A DNA stretch of 64,000 nt from Diprion similis (lineage: Eukaryota; Arthropoda; Insecta; Hymenoptera; Diprionidae), in assembly GCF_021155765.1 (NCBI RefSeq), contig NC_060112.1:18166001-18230000 (forward strand), read 5' to 3'. Positions within the stretch are counted from its first letter, which is position 1. Each line of letters opens with the position of its first letter. Of the stretch, positions 49,560 to 64,000 are shown piece after piece. The notes below the pieces were generated by a model. That model worked only from the letters and a program-made list of their open reading frames with translations, was not told the DNA's origin and did no database searches. The position numbers were made by a program, and so were the translations under genes.

Positions 49560-51090
49560 CATTATACATAATAAATTATATTATTTTTTGTCTCGCATTT
49601 ACCCCTGATCTCAATTTGATATGAAAACATCTAGATTCTCTAAAATCCTAAGATTAATGTTTTGTATAACATAAGGTTTCAAATGCAGTTATTGTCAGGT
49701 CATAAAGTGGTCCGTGTATGTGTACCGATATTATATATATAGTTTTTGCTCACAGTTTTATTATAAGACTATAATAAGTATAAGTAAGTATACCTAAAGC
49801 TGCGAGAAAATTTGGCGAAATCTGTATAAGACATAAAAAAAAGTCTGTAAGTCAAGATACGTAATTATTCGTACATGCATGCATTAATCACGAACGTGGT
49901 AGGATAAAGTACAGGTTCGAGTAATAAGAGTTGCTAGTGAAAATGTTTTAATTTTTTTAATTTTGACGTGTTGAGAACTGGCACATACACTATTCATTAT
50001 GCAGAATTTTCTCTTATTATATATTATTCAATGACTATAATTTTATTGCACGTTTGTAAAGCCACTTATTAAAAGTTGAGCAAAACCATGGATACTATGA
50101 TTATACTTAACGTCACAAGGGAATAATCGGCTTTATTCTCGTCCCTATAATTTTGTTCCATGGCCGTGTTTGCATTATTTTCCAAACTTACGATATTACT
50201 ATAGTCCAAAAAATATGTACACATAAGCATTCTACCCTTTTGGTTTTATCAGCTTATCAGGGAAAAGAACTGCTGTGAGAGGTAATCAACTCTACCTCGA
50301 AATTTTTGCTGGACTAGAAATTTGCTAATCACATAAAAATGATCGTTGAACAAACATCATATGTGTGCATTTAATACTGTTAAAATCAGTTCGTCGGTAT
50401 TTTTAAAATGTGCAAATTTTATAATTTGATGCGGAACGATCTTTGTACAATTAGTAAGTGTAATGATATAACTGATGCATAGATCGAGTATAGATCGGCA
50501 TAACGTATCAAGTATGCTATGTCACACTGCATTTCTCGTAACGCACAATAATTGTGAAAAAAGAAATTTCTCAAACACATGCTAGGAAAGATTCTCGATA
50601 CCTGTGGAGCTGCATAATCTACTCCACTTCTAAACGGTACGGTAAAACGACGTTGGCGCATGCGCCTACCTGAACTTCACAATTAGACACACTACGGATT
50701 TCGTGGCGCATGCGCACGTTGCGATAACTCAATTTTACGCACGGGTTTTACATAAGCCAGGCTTACAGCTATGCACCTTTTCATTTACTTCTTTAAAATT
50801 ATTATATTACGTTCGTTTCCTTCTCAAATCAAACGTTCCTTTGCAGGTGTTGAAAAAAATAGTGTGTCACACTCGCGGATTAATGAATATAGGTGGGCCG
50901 TGTGTCTAGGCGTTCGCTTTGGCTCTTGCTACGTTCACATCAGTACTTGCCTTCTGCTCATACCGCTTACCTCGTATTCGTATTCGTGTGACCACAGCAG
51001 TCGCCTTCGCGGCTCACGCCGCAAACTCCACACTCGTTGGAAATTGCCCATTTTCCACAATTGTAACACAGTATACTATTTATTGTAACT
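49560..51090. other. Gene-free stretch up to the 3' end of SLC46 paralogue 2
   Basis: AT-rich in its left part; from about 50640 it contains the paired GCGCATGCGC palindromes listed separately and locally higher GC. No supported gene. Frames of 60-127 codons near 50419-51302 overlap each other or the carrier's last exon in other frames. Confidence 0.4.
50656..50715. promoter_or_regulatory. Two GCGCATGCGC palindromes, NRF1-like sites
   Basis: The exact 10-mer GCGCATGCGC occurs at 50656-50665 and again at 50706-50715, with a 50-bp period. It is the core of the site bound by NRF1-family factors (erect wing in flies), which usually marks promoters. No gene starting here was recognised, so the role is uncertain; an unannotated transcript or a repeat is possible. 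Confidence 0.35.
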
Positions 51091-54000
51091 TTACTCCTCC
51101 TCGACCAAGGGCGCGAAATTCATATTGCGAGAATTTCGGTTTATTACTGCTAAACACAATGTCAGGAGTATCAGTAGTGAGAAAAAACTTGCCGAAAGGA
51201 GATAAACAGGTGCTGGATAAATCGGTGGTAAGTAATGGGAATAAATTAGGGTGTACAGCGGAGCTCCAGCCAACGGACTCAATGTTTCCAGCGACGTGGT
51301 GAGTGAAAATACTTTTCCTGAAAATATCGATATTAATTTTTTTCTCAAATTTTTATTATTATGCAGCTCACTGTGTAACTTAACTGGGCTATTGTAAAAC
51401 TCACCAATATCTTTAGCAGGTACAGACTTTGATATAGTAGATCGCATAACTGGTCCCGCTGCTCCACTAAAAAATCCAATACACGCCGAGAGATACATGT
51501 GCCAACCTTCTGTTGCGAAGGCTTTTGTAAGTGCACTACCCAGGCATGATGTGAGTGCTATGCCAGTTATTAAAGTATCTGAAAAACCTGAAATGAAAAT
51601 TTAAATCAATCATTCGTTCAACTTCCTTCCATACTTTCTTTATTTTCTAGTTGAAAGACTTTTCGCTTTCTTCTGATCAACCTTATATCTAATACTTAAT
51701 GATAATGATTCAAGTTACCTAAAACTCGACTGAACAACGAAACGCCGAATATCATACATGGGATACTGAATAGAACACCTGTGCCACTGAAATAAGAAAA
51801 ACGTTGAACATCCCAGCCCAGTCGCTCTCTTGTAAACAGAAAACCTATGCTGACTTCTCCTTCAACAACCATTACAGACAGAGCAAGAATGCAAATTGCA
51901 AGCCAGACGACTGTTCGAAAAAAGCCATCTCGCTTCTCGAAAGCGCTTGCAACAAGCTCTCGAACAGACGAGATTTTGAATAGTCCACGTATCGATTCCT
52001 GTGGAAGCATCACCACACTTAATAATAATACTATATGCTAATACCTTAGATCAGTGTTTATCAACCTATGTTGCAAACCAGGTAAAAGTAAAAAGCACAA
52101 ACGAAGTTTTGCGAGGAATCCTTTGATTTTAAAAATCCTTTGAAATCACTGACATAGTTTTATCATGGATGTGGGGGATCGGCATATTTTTTTTACTTGT
52201 AATGGGGTCGCGAATCAAGAACGGCGAAAAACACTGCCTCAGGTAATACATAGCGATGATTAGAGAGGATATTGACCTTGGAGGTATCTCGTACTGTTTC
52301 TTCGACAAGGAAGTAAATGTAAAGTAGTGCCATCGTACAGCAGATCGCCGCTGTACTAAATACAGCAGTATAACCACTCATTTTATAAATCAGAGGTCCG
52401 GTAAAGATGCCAAATAAAACTCCAATAAAAACTGAGGCTTGCAACCAAGCCAAAAGCATAGTTCTGTCTTTTTCTCCAGAAGTGTCAGAGATATGACACA
52501 TCGATGCTATTATCACAGCACTCACTCCACCCAAAGCAGATGCCGGAACCGAAGGAATCAAGAAATACCAAGGATTCATATTCCAATTACACATCAAAGC
52601 GAGTGATATGTAGAATATAGTAAAACCTGCAGAAGTAACATCGGCAATCAAATGCTGTAACTACTTACTCAGATTATTTGGAGATAAAATTTATACAGTC
52701 TATGTTTAAAAATAGAAAACTCATAGCTCACCCGCAACGCCGGATAGCAAAAGCGGTCTCCTTCCAGCTCGATCACTCCAAGGACCAAGGAATAGAGAAA
52801 GTATTGCTGGTAGCACACTTTCGATTAAAGACTTTGCCAACACAATCATGCTTACATGAGTTTCGACTTCGGCCTCTACGTGTATTGCTTCAGAACTACT
52901 GGCATTTGTGCGAAGAATACTGCACTCTGTGTGATTTGTACTTGGTGAAGAGAGACATGCTCGATACACTATCAAGTCCGTCAGCACAGTACCTGTGAGA
53001 TAAATTAATTTTTATCATTATGCGTTATGTTATGAAATACAAATCACATGATACTAAGTAGCCTTCGGCAGCGATGGCATTATCAACTGAAATGTATGAT
53101 GTGAAATTGTAAACAAAAAGTAAGGGAAAGACATTGTCACTATTTCAGATGACGCTACAGGCAGCTTTTACCAACCGACTAAAATGGCACTTTTTTTACA
53201 ATTACCAAAGCCTGTGCAGAACCGACGTCAAAATGCCGTATTAGTCAGGGCAATTCTACATGTAATACCGATCAAAGGTAACCAAAAGCTTTTTTGTTTC
53301 ATGCGGTAACGAGGCCAACAAAAGTATTCCTACAATAAGTAGTAACTCAATCACAGGAATACATTTCCTGGTATCATTGATCAGTAGGACAAAACCTTTT
53401 TTTGGGTATTTGTATTCCGCATTAGTGTAAAATTGCGCTGCTCCGGCATTTTCACATCGGGGATGTGTAGTCTTTGATAATAGTCAAAATATGTTATTAA
53501 AGTATTTTGAGCTGGATATCATGTGGCCGATGTAAGAGTATTTACGAGAATCGGAATAATTTTTTTTTTTTAATTTCCTGATTTGGAATTTTTAGCTCGA
53601 AAGTGTGCCCTCTTCAGCTCAATGAATATATACTGACTTTTCACATATTTATTTCGCTACGAGACAAGCTTTGAGCTTACATTTTACAGATTATTCAATT
53701 ACTAATTCATATGATAATTTATCAGTTTCAACGGACCGGAGCCCATTTCCGTAATCAAAATAATCAAATCTAAAAAAATTTCAAATGAGCCGACGTTTTC
53801 CTAAAAAATGGGATGGATTCTTATCGTAGTTATACTTTTAAATCAGTCACCTAACCCCATGCTCGAAATACCTCAAGAAAGAACAAAACAGTATTTGTTG
53901 ATGCTTGTGTCGAAATTTCCATTGGGTTTTCGACAGGGAAAAGTTTTATTACAATAACATTATAAATTCTTATCTTTTTACGAGCATTAAGAAATAGAAA

Positions 54001-55605
54001 AATTAGACGGATAACCAACTTTTGTTATTGATTCATTGTGGTAGATTAATTTCATGTAACACCTCAAATTGCATATAAGTAACTTTAGTGGATTGAAAAT
54101 TTGCCAAATACTCGTGCCAGTTTCGGCGGCAAAAGGTGATTTTTAAAGAGTGGTTGTATAGCCAGTCGCTGGTACCGCGCGCATATGATTGGCCACCTTC
54201 TATTGTAGATTGATTTTCATTGGCTCTGAGACCAACTGCTGCCAACCCGGTTGGATGATTAAGAATCAGCTATAGCCGACGGAATGCTAGTCGGTAAATG
54301 AAGCTGTCGATCAAGTCGTTTGTTTATGGGTCACTGTACGAGACTGTGACGCTTCAGTGGACTATGACTAATGAAGATGACTTTCTTCGATGCGTCAAAT
54401 AATATTGTCAGTATAACTCGATTGCACGATAACATCTGGAGTTACGAAGAGAATTAGCCAATGGCAATGGCGTTATGCAACAATGTACCAATACGAATGA
54501 TTACAGCTCCAGGAGCACAAATATCGGGTAGGCGTCACGGAGACGTTGTGGGAGACTACACTCTCCGTGAGTGGGAGACAGATGACACGTGAAAAACAGA
54601 TCGAGGACAGTAGAAGGATAAAATAATACAAGGCATTTTCTTCGGTACGTCAGTAAACGAATGCCAGAACTGGAAATCGCGTAATATCCAAAAGGCTAAT
54701 TAGACAGCCACACAAACAAATTAAGTGTCTTGTAGAGCGGACTAAGCCACCATACCCATGTTTTTGGACATGCTGGACCCGAATTCGTTTTCAGAATTGC
54801 TCAATCACTCTCAGATTTTTAGTTATTTATGGGGTATGCCATTCTGATCAGGTTCTGGCCGGAGCCGAGGGATCTCGAAACCGGATTAAGGTTCGGCATG
54901 CCCAAGAACATACCAGCGTGGTAGTGGTCTAGTCTGCTGAACCAGACACATTTTTATATGTCTATGTTATTATGATGGGTCTGCGGATCTCAATGATAAC
55001 AGTTTTTAACAGTCGCTTCGATTATGACGAGCCTGGTATTTCTTAGCACGGTGATAGCAGAGGTACGAAGTATTGATATTGGTATTGAATGCAAGATGTG
55101 TTTGCAATTGCTGTCAAAATAAGAGGGAATTATTTTTAGAAAGACTTACGAAATGAGACAATTATTTGCTTTAGGTACATTGTTCGTAGCAAATATTTGG
55201 CGACAAGTCAACGAGACCACGAGACCGTAGAATATAGACTTTTTGCACAGAGACAGTTTGTTATTTTGGGAAAATATATTTAGGTATTAATGTCTAAGTA
55301 GAAAACTGTCCGAATGAGGCTCGATTAAAAAGTGCAGAATGCAAAAAAAAAAAAAAAAAATTAAGACAATGGCAACAAATGTGAGAACTAGAATCGAAAT
55401 TTTCAAGCCACGTCAGTCATTGCGGAAGCTGTAATTCCAGAATTACCAAATCGCATTCGTACCTAGCAAAAGTAACGAAAACAAAAGACCAAATTTACAA
55501 ACCTGTCAAAGCTTGCGAGAACAGTAATAATGTCATTGGAGGTCCCAATACGAAAAACCGCCGATGGCCTTTTACTGCAGGATCCGTAATTTCTGTGTCC
55601 GCCAT
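51091..55605 (-). CDS. SLC46 / proton-coupled folate transporter-like MFS carrier, paralogue 2, 467 aa
   Basis: Exons: 55503-55605 (103 nt), 52732-52992 (261), 52277-52626 (350), 51719-51998 (280), 51405-51587 (183) and 51091-51317 (227). Four of the six lengths equal those of paralogue 1 (103, 350, 183, 227), and all intron phases agree, so the two are duplicates. The exon 3 donor is GTCAAT, weaker than usual. Conserved blocks: RFFVLGPPMTLLLFSQALTG, an extracellular loop with NHTEC, motif A GPWSDRAGRRPLLL, ISDTSGEKDRTMLLAWLQ, RERLGWDVQRFSYFSG, and ETLSPLAGAPLYTLIYSHYL. Twelve membrane helices are expected. The substrate is not evident; folate, other pterins or unrelated conjugates are all possible in this family. 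The first intron is 2.5 kb and contains an 18-nt A run (55343-55360). Confidence 0.9.
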
Positions 55606-57950
55606 TTCTTTGAATATTGAATCCGCACGAACAGCGATCAGCGAAGGGCCGTCTGTGCTGGATCAGTTTGAAATGATCTTCGATGTGGAGTAACCTGTGT
55701 TACAGATATAACTTTTGTAGCCCGTTTTAAACAATTTGTGTCATAACGTGGCTGACACGTTCACAGCAACAAGTACCACTGACGGTTTGCATACCACGTA
55801 CTAATGACTGAACGAAAGATAAACGATCTGTACCAGCCGAACACAAAAGAGATTAAATATATGTGGAGTTTATTTGATACGGCGCACATACACTTACTCA
55901 TGTCCCAGTGTTTATAAAAATGTAAACATACGTATATTGCTGCTAATTTGCAGTGGAAAAGTAACCGCAGATCCCACGTCCTTGATTTCTGAATCATTCG
56001 CTTTGCCATTCATTCGTGAATTACAAAGGAAACTACGTAGGGTTTTTATCCCCTCCATCTTCACTGCCAAACAATCTTTACGACTCATTTACAAACAGGA
56101 AATTTTCTTTCAGCTCCTGTTTCTTTTACTAAAACCTGTTAATTGTTTTGATCATTTCGTTCATACTTTCGTCGCTGGAGATTGAATCTATTCGTATCCA
56201 GTATTATACCGCGAATTTCGGTTCAAATTTACTTCGCAGTCGATTTATAAGTTAGTAGTATCTAATACAATTTATAGACCAATTTATATTTATAATCTAT
56301 TATATTTGTTTTAATATTATCAGTCAATTAGTATAATTTATTGTCAATATCATTCGATCGGTATTTTCTCTCGTGTCATTGTGCGGAAAATAGATTGTAG
56401 TCTGGCGTCATTTTTGTTAAGGTCACATACCATGTCCAATTCTAGTATATGTTTAAAAGTTTAAGTTGTACACGGAGAAAAACCAAGAACGAATTCTACT
56501 CAAAACTGCAGGAAATAAGAGACACATCAGTTTTTGCGGTAAAATATACTTCCTAAAATGCAGAATATACTCTAAAAACTGATGCTGATCACTGTGCAGT
56601 GAAAAACCAAATTTGCAAAATAGAACACTTGTACTTCACACAGTTAGGTAGCGTACCGAAATCCACTTGGTGAAAACGTGTGTCGCTAATTTATTTCCTA
56701 CTAGCAGCCCGTCGTGGTTCTGCCCGCCAACATTTTCAAATTCTTCTCCTAGCAAAACTATTAAATATAGCTATATGCTCTCGCGGACTTTTTTAAAGAG
56801 TTCATTGAGATCTTGAAAGCCCTTTAACATAACTATATATCTTCTATCTCTGAGAGTTGAACCAGCGTTCGCATAAGTGCGTGATCCTATCACGACTTGC
56901 GGTTTACAGCAGATATCGTTTATAGCTCCGAAACTATTGATTTTGTTGTAATGAAATGTAGCCTAAGACTCAAATCTACTAAAACAAAAATCGGGTCAAT
57001 AGTTTTAGAGTTTATAAGCAAACACACGGACAGACAGACAGAGAGAGGTTACGTTTTATATATTATTATTATTATTGTCGTTGTTGTTCTACATAGATGA
57101 AAAGAGACAGAGAAGGCGTAACGCAGATAGTACATATTCGAATAGTAAAATATTATTTGGTATATCTGGGACGATAGGGGGCATGGCACTGATCTCTAGC
57201 TACATAGGTCACATTGTTTATCGGGTTTCACGTGACTGCAGAGTTTATGCACTTTGATCGTCGTGGCGTGCGAGATGACACGTCGTGCACATAATTTTCA
57301 TCCTTCGGAAAACTATTAATAGAGTATACAGAATAGCTTAATAGTAGATAGTTAATTTTATAGTTGCCATATTAGTATATAGTTACTCGATCTCCTCTTT
57401 CTGTGCTGCAGGATGGCACGAACTGTTTTTGGAATAAAGAATAAATGGTACAATGCACTGCGAATTAACCGATCGTGCTGTATACTGTCACTAATCGAAC
57501 GCGTCATATCTCTTTACTTCGATTATCGTGCTTACGAATGTCAAGTAGATAATACAGCGCTATATAAATTAGCCCACTCATTCCTAAAAGTAGCTACTTC
57601 GCAGTTGTGGATACATGAAAACACATCGCAAACTGTATGCGTTATATCTATATAGGGATTAGTAGGATTGGTGAATGACTGCAATGTAAAATTAATGGCG
57701 GGCGTAATGTAAAAAATTCAACTTACATATCTATAAGCTGCTACATTGCTTCACCTATTAGACACAGTATTAGAAGCATACACACGCGCAGCTCTAATCG
57801 TACGCATTACACGCGTTGCTACATAACCTCACAGTTGGATCTTTTGCTCGCTCTTTTTGATCGCTTTTATCGATTGTGACCAAGGGTAGATGCAGTACCG
57901 CGTAATTGTGTTCGCGACAATACTTATCGACATTATTATTATATTTAGCC
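55606..57950. other. Region between divergent SLC46 paralogue 2 and CYB5RL
   Basis: It should contain both promoters. Most of it is AT-rich without a gene; small frames at 55761-56185 and 57413-57655 are not called. A repeat tail at about 56690-57100 is listed separately. Confidence 0.4.
56690..57100 (+). repeat. Probable transposon relic with a shared insect-type tail
   Basis: It starts near TACTAGCAGCCCGTCGTGG and ends with ATCGGGTCAATAGTTTTAGAG, then a GACAGACAGACA microsatellite and a TTATTATTATT tract. I recall this order (CTAGC.GCCCG start; ATCGGTCAATAGTTTTGGAG, then ACAGACAGAC end) from widespread insect repeats. The superfamily is not assigned. Confidence 0.4.
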
Positions 57951-59085
57951 ATGAGTTGCAATGATGATAAAGACGATCGTCCAGTTACCCCCTTGGAATC
58001 AGACTGTTGCGGAGACGGGTGTAATCCTTGTATACATGATGTTCACAAAGATTTGCTTGATAAATGGGAAAGAAGACGGATATCAAAGGCAGAGTTTTCC
58101 GTCCGAAAGAACGTTTTATTACTTACAAAATACAGACCTTTTGTCATTTCCGAAGTGAAACAAGCCTGCGCAAATTGTATTTTCATCCGATTGGACTACA
58201 GAGGTGAAAATTAATTTTTAACAGATCCATCATCTGCAGACTATATGAACTATGGAATATGAAAGTCATTTATAAAAAAAAACCTCTGTCCTTCAAGGTT
58301 TACCAGATGCAGATACACAATTATTTTTAAGCCCTGGTCAACATGTGATACTGCGTACCTCAATCTCGTCGAGACCCTATACCCCTATATCATGGACTCC
58401 TAACTCCTTATGTCTCTTAGTGAAAATATATTCTAATGGAAAATTTAGCAAATCTTTAGGACAAATGAAAGTTGGCGAAGATATCGAAGTTAGAGGCCCT
58501 TATGGAGAATTTGTTTATCAACCTAATAGGTGGGCTTCTGATTGATAACTTTAGTTTTCTCACTACTTCAACAAGTTGAAGTAAATTTTGTTTTTCAGCT
58601 TTGAAGAAATCCTTATGCTCAGTATTGGGACTGGTATAGCCGCCCTGTATCCAATTGCAAAATCAATAGTCGATGACGAGTTGGAAGAAAGCAAAATACA
58701 TTTGATATGTGGATTCAAGTCGCATGCTCATATCCCTTTGGCCAGTGAATTGTGTGACTTATCACATTATTGGAACTTTTCTTGTACAATTCAACTGTCC
58801 CAAATAGGTTGGTCCAAACATATGTTATATTTGTTCAAGTTATAATTCCAGTAGAGCAATCTAGTGCATTTCTTTTATTTTTAAACTATTTCAGACAGCT
58901 CTAAAAGAATGAACGGTGTTAGAATAGAGAGCGGTCACTTAGAGGAGAACACTGTAACAAGATTCTTAGAATCACGGTCACCAACATCTACTCTAGTGCT
59001 AATTTGTGGCACTTCAGAGTTTAATAAAGCTGCTACTCAATGGATTTCAGCTTTAAACTTTATCAATTTTCACGTGTTTCATTGA
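57951..59085 (+). CDS. CYB5RL: NADH-cytochrome b5 reductase-like protein (CYB5RL), 294 aa
   Basis: Exons 57951-58203, 58298-58529, 58599-58807 and 58895-59085, in phase. The N-terminus carries an oxidoreductase-like Cys motif, CCGDGCNPC (19-27), followed by HDVHKDLLDKWERR. This is the arrangement known for CYB5RL. Then comes the FAD-binding domain with GQHVIL and RPYTP (110-114), the GPYGEF turn, and the NADH domain with LSIGTGIAALYPI (170-182), followed by LICGFKS and LICGTSEF. It should transfer electrons from NADH through FAD to a cytochrome b5-type or unknown acceptor. The usual AP of GTG.AP is replaced by AA. No membrane anchor or signal was seen. A polyadenylation signal AATAAA lies at 59290, and the gene is convergent with FANCL, whose stop is 242 nt away. 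Confidence 0.9.
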
Positions 59086-59326
59086 TGATGAATACTCTAG
59101 GTTTATCAATTGATATCTTATAAATTAATTTTATCTTATATATAGATGAGTATATTTTTTCATAGAAAATCTATTGAAGAGCTAAAGAAAATAGTAAATT
59201 ATTGAAAATCACTGACTTGTAGAATTTTGAGGGAATCGAAGTGGGTGAATATATGTCAAAAAGCTGACGTGTAATGTCAATTTGACAGCAATAAACTTTT
59301 AAATTATTGCCAATTTGTATGATGCC

Positions 59327-61357
59327 CTATTCTACAGGACATGATATGTTTTGGCCGCAGTGTGGGCAAGCACCATGCAGTTGATTGAATACCACTTGAT
59401 TTCCAGGTGTTGCTTGTAGCCACTGTAAGAAAGAATGATAATTTTGTTAAAAATTTTTAAACTCTGTAGAAAAAATTTTCATTAAACTAAATAAAAGATT
59501 TTTCCCAAAAGTATCTTTCCAAATAAAAATGCTGCATCAACTGTAAATAAGGTGTAAACGTGTTGACGAGGGTTAGTGAAAAGCGTTTCTAACGTAAGTA
59601 GTACATATTTGCGTCCAAAATTATGTAAGAAATACTTGAATGCACCTGCAATAGACACGTTGTATGAAACTGCTTCCGACACGTATTATTGTTGCATATT
59701 TTGTCAGGTAATTCGTTGTCGTTTAATTCTAGTGAAAAACAAATGCAGCATTCCTCATCATTAAAGAGACCACTGTCTTTTTGCTTCTCATTTTTGGTCA
59801 GTGTTATCTGAGGAAATTCTTCCAAATTTAGTAGAATCCGTAAATTTTCAGATAGACTGTTGCTCGGATCCCATAACTGAAAATTTTGTGGGTAATTTGT
59901 ACGAGTCTGTATATAATCCCCTTGTATTTCACAGATTGTTCATTCAATGTACCTCAAAATTTCCAGACACTATTTCTCTGTACTTTGCTACTTCTGAATC
60001 GCTACCCAATATTTTAATAGCTGGAAGACTGGTTGGTTGAAGTGGATTAATGTTTATCAGAATGGATAAGGATGAGTTAATTTTTATTCGTCGATAGAGA
60101 TGATGAGGCATTGGTACAAGCGGGTCCATTACCCAGCAATTTCTGGAAGTTAACAAAAAAACAGTATCTCAGTTTGTATTTTGATTCAATTTCAGACCCA
60201 GTTGAATTCTGTAACATGTAGAACATACCTATCAATATCTTTCAAATGTTCCCAAACATTTTCCAATGATTCTACTTGCTTGTCAAGTTTATTTCCTGCG
60301 TCATGCAAGCTCATTGTTGCCCCAACAACAAGTTCGCATCCTTGTAACTGTGCCAGATCACTAGAAACGATTTTCCAGGTATTTGAACATCTTCCATCAC
60401 GTTGTAACCTGACGCTAATATTTTTTGAAACTAATTCAATAAGATTCAATCCATGATTCGAGGAAAGCCGTACTTCCTGTAATTAAATTCAGGATGTCTT
60501 AATAGTACTATTTGATAATAATTCACTGAGTGAAGATCTAATTATGTAACAAGGACTGAAAGTTGAAAATTAGACTTGAAATATTTCTCAAAGTATCAAT
60601 TGCTCAAATGTAATGTGTCATTTTACATCATGTAACTATACAAGATGTAAAAGATCTGTAAAAATACCAAAGATATGAAAACTGCAAAAGATTAAATTTG
60701 TTCTAGTTGATGTGTATTAAATTTTTACTTGTACGCACACACGGTGAATGTATCATGGCTTCTAGTTCAGAGATAATTGAGTGGTTGTTGATGTTCATCA
60801 GACATGGAACGTAACTGTGCAAGGCTTCTCCCTAAGAAATGAAAGTGATATGCATTTTTATGTAAGGATAAAAGAGGTCGAGGCTAAAGTTAGTTTTCAA
60901 AATATGATTACATTTCATTTATTATTGTTCATTAAATCTTCGACAATCCTAAATATGTGAAATATCGAGTTTTCTTGAACATACATCATTATAGTAACAT
61001 TACTAACTTCAACCTCATAAAATAGGTACGACTTATACATCCGATGTTAAATATGAAACACACAATTAATACTTGCAGCTGTTTCAAGAATGAAGTAACA
61101 GTAACTGCACTTTCTATCAGTATTCTTGATTTTGTTCTGAAATCCCTGTGGCATAAAATTTTTGGATTCTTTCCAAAGCTAAGAGTAGCCCCATATAATA
61201 GGGGGAAATTTGGTAGGGTCAGTTTGATCCTAACTTTACTTTTCTCAGCTGCATTCACAGCAACGCTCAACATTCCTTCCCACGTTACTGGGTTGTTTGA
61301 AACCAGTATTAACTCAGGATGTCGGCTAATTATTTCCGAACATTCGTGCGGATCCAT
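59327..61357 (-). CDS. FANCL: FANCL, E3 ubiquitin ligase of the Fanconi anaemia pathway, 390 aa
   Basis: Exons: 61073-61357, 60739-60831, 60229-60476, 59953-60142, 59646-59906 and 59327-59422. FANCL monoubiquitinates FANCD2/FANCI with UBE2T to start DNA crosslink repair. The N-terminal ELF part is followed by the central URD region (SLENVWEHLKDID, WVMDPL, YRRIKIN) and the FANCL phrase NFQLWDPSNSLSENLRILL. The C-terminal RING/PHD-like C4HC3 domain reads CCICFSLELND, PDKICNNNTCRKQFHTTCLLQWL and CPHCGQ (about 325-384). Human FANCL has 375 aa. Two junctions are less sure. The exon 2 donor was chosen as GTGCGT to keep frame. The intron after exon 4 is either only 46 nt (GTACAT donor, used here) or 64 nt (GTGTCT donor), which would remove six residues. 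Confidence 0.93.

Positions 61358-64000
<2,643 letters not shown>

Overview
The window looks like a piece of an AT-rich insect nuclear genome. It has spliced genes with short GT-AG introns, family signatures typical of insects (SLC46/proton-coupled folate transporter-like carriers, sepiapterin reductase, a CYB5RL-type reductase), and a dense load of small DNA transposons. A hymenopteran is plausible, but the sequence alone does not prove the order. All exon models below were assembled by hand from reading frame, splice sites and recall of protein families; no alignment was run.

Layout. The left part (1-15 kb) carries a fold-back repeat, the first coding exon of a CNRIP1-like gene (-), a five-exon type I membrane protein with kelch-like repeats (-), and the mitochondrial phosphatidylserine decarboxylase PISD (-). 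From 15.3 to 19.7 kb lies an atypical Rho GTPase of the RhoU/RhoV (Wrch) class (+). From 22.2 to 28.3 kb a small three-exon gene with a mitochondrial-type N-terminus is followed after only 39 nt by the first of three tandem sepiapterin reductase genes (+). These face a folate-transporter-like SLC46 gene (-, 28.8-31.9 kb).

From about 32 to 50 kb I find no convincing host gene. The tract holds broken Ty3/gypsy-type fragments on both strands, two palindromes of about 0.7 kb, and several MITEs, one with a perfect 8-bp target duplication. A second SLC46 paralogue (-, 51.1-55.6 kb) has nearly the same exon structure as the first, so an old tandem pair now has this desert between its members. The right end is gene dense: CYB5RL (+), convergent FANCL (-), and divergent YY1/pho (+, first exon only), whose first intron contains a cluster of YY1-type motifs.

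How the genes may work together. The sepiapterin reductase array (tetrahydrobiopterin synthesis) sits next to SLC46 carriers, whose best-known member moves folates, which are also pterins. A local pterin-metabolism cluster is a reasonable but unproven idea. The least expected arrangement is at 22.2-24.1 kb: the small mitochondrial-type ORF and sepiapterin reductase 1 lie in the same frame, separated by one TAA and 13 sense codons, so a dicistronic message or readthrough fusion can be tested.
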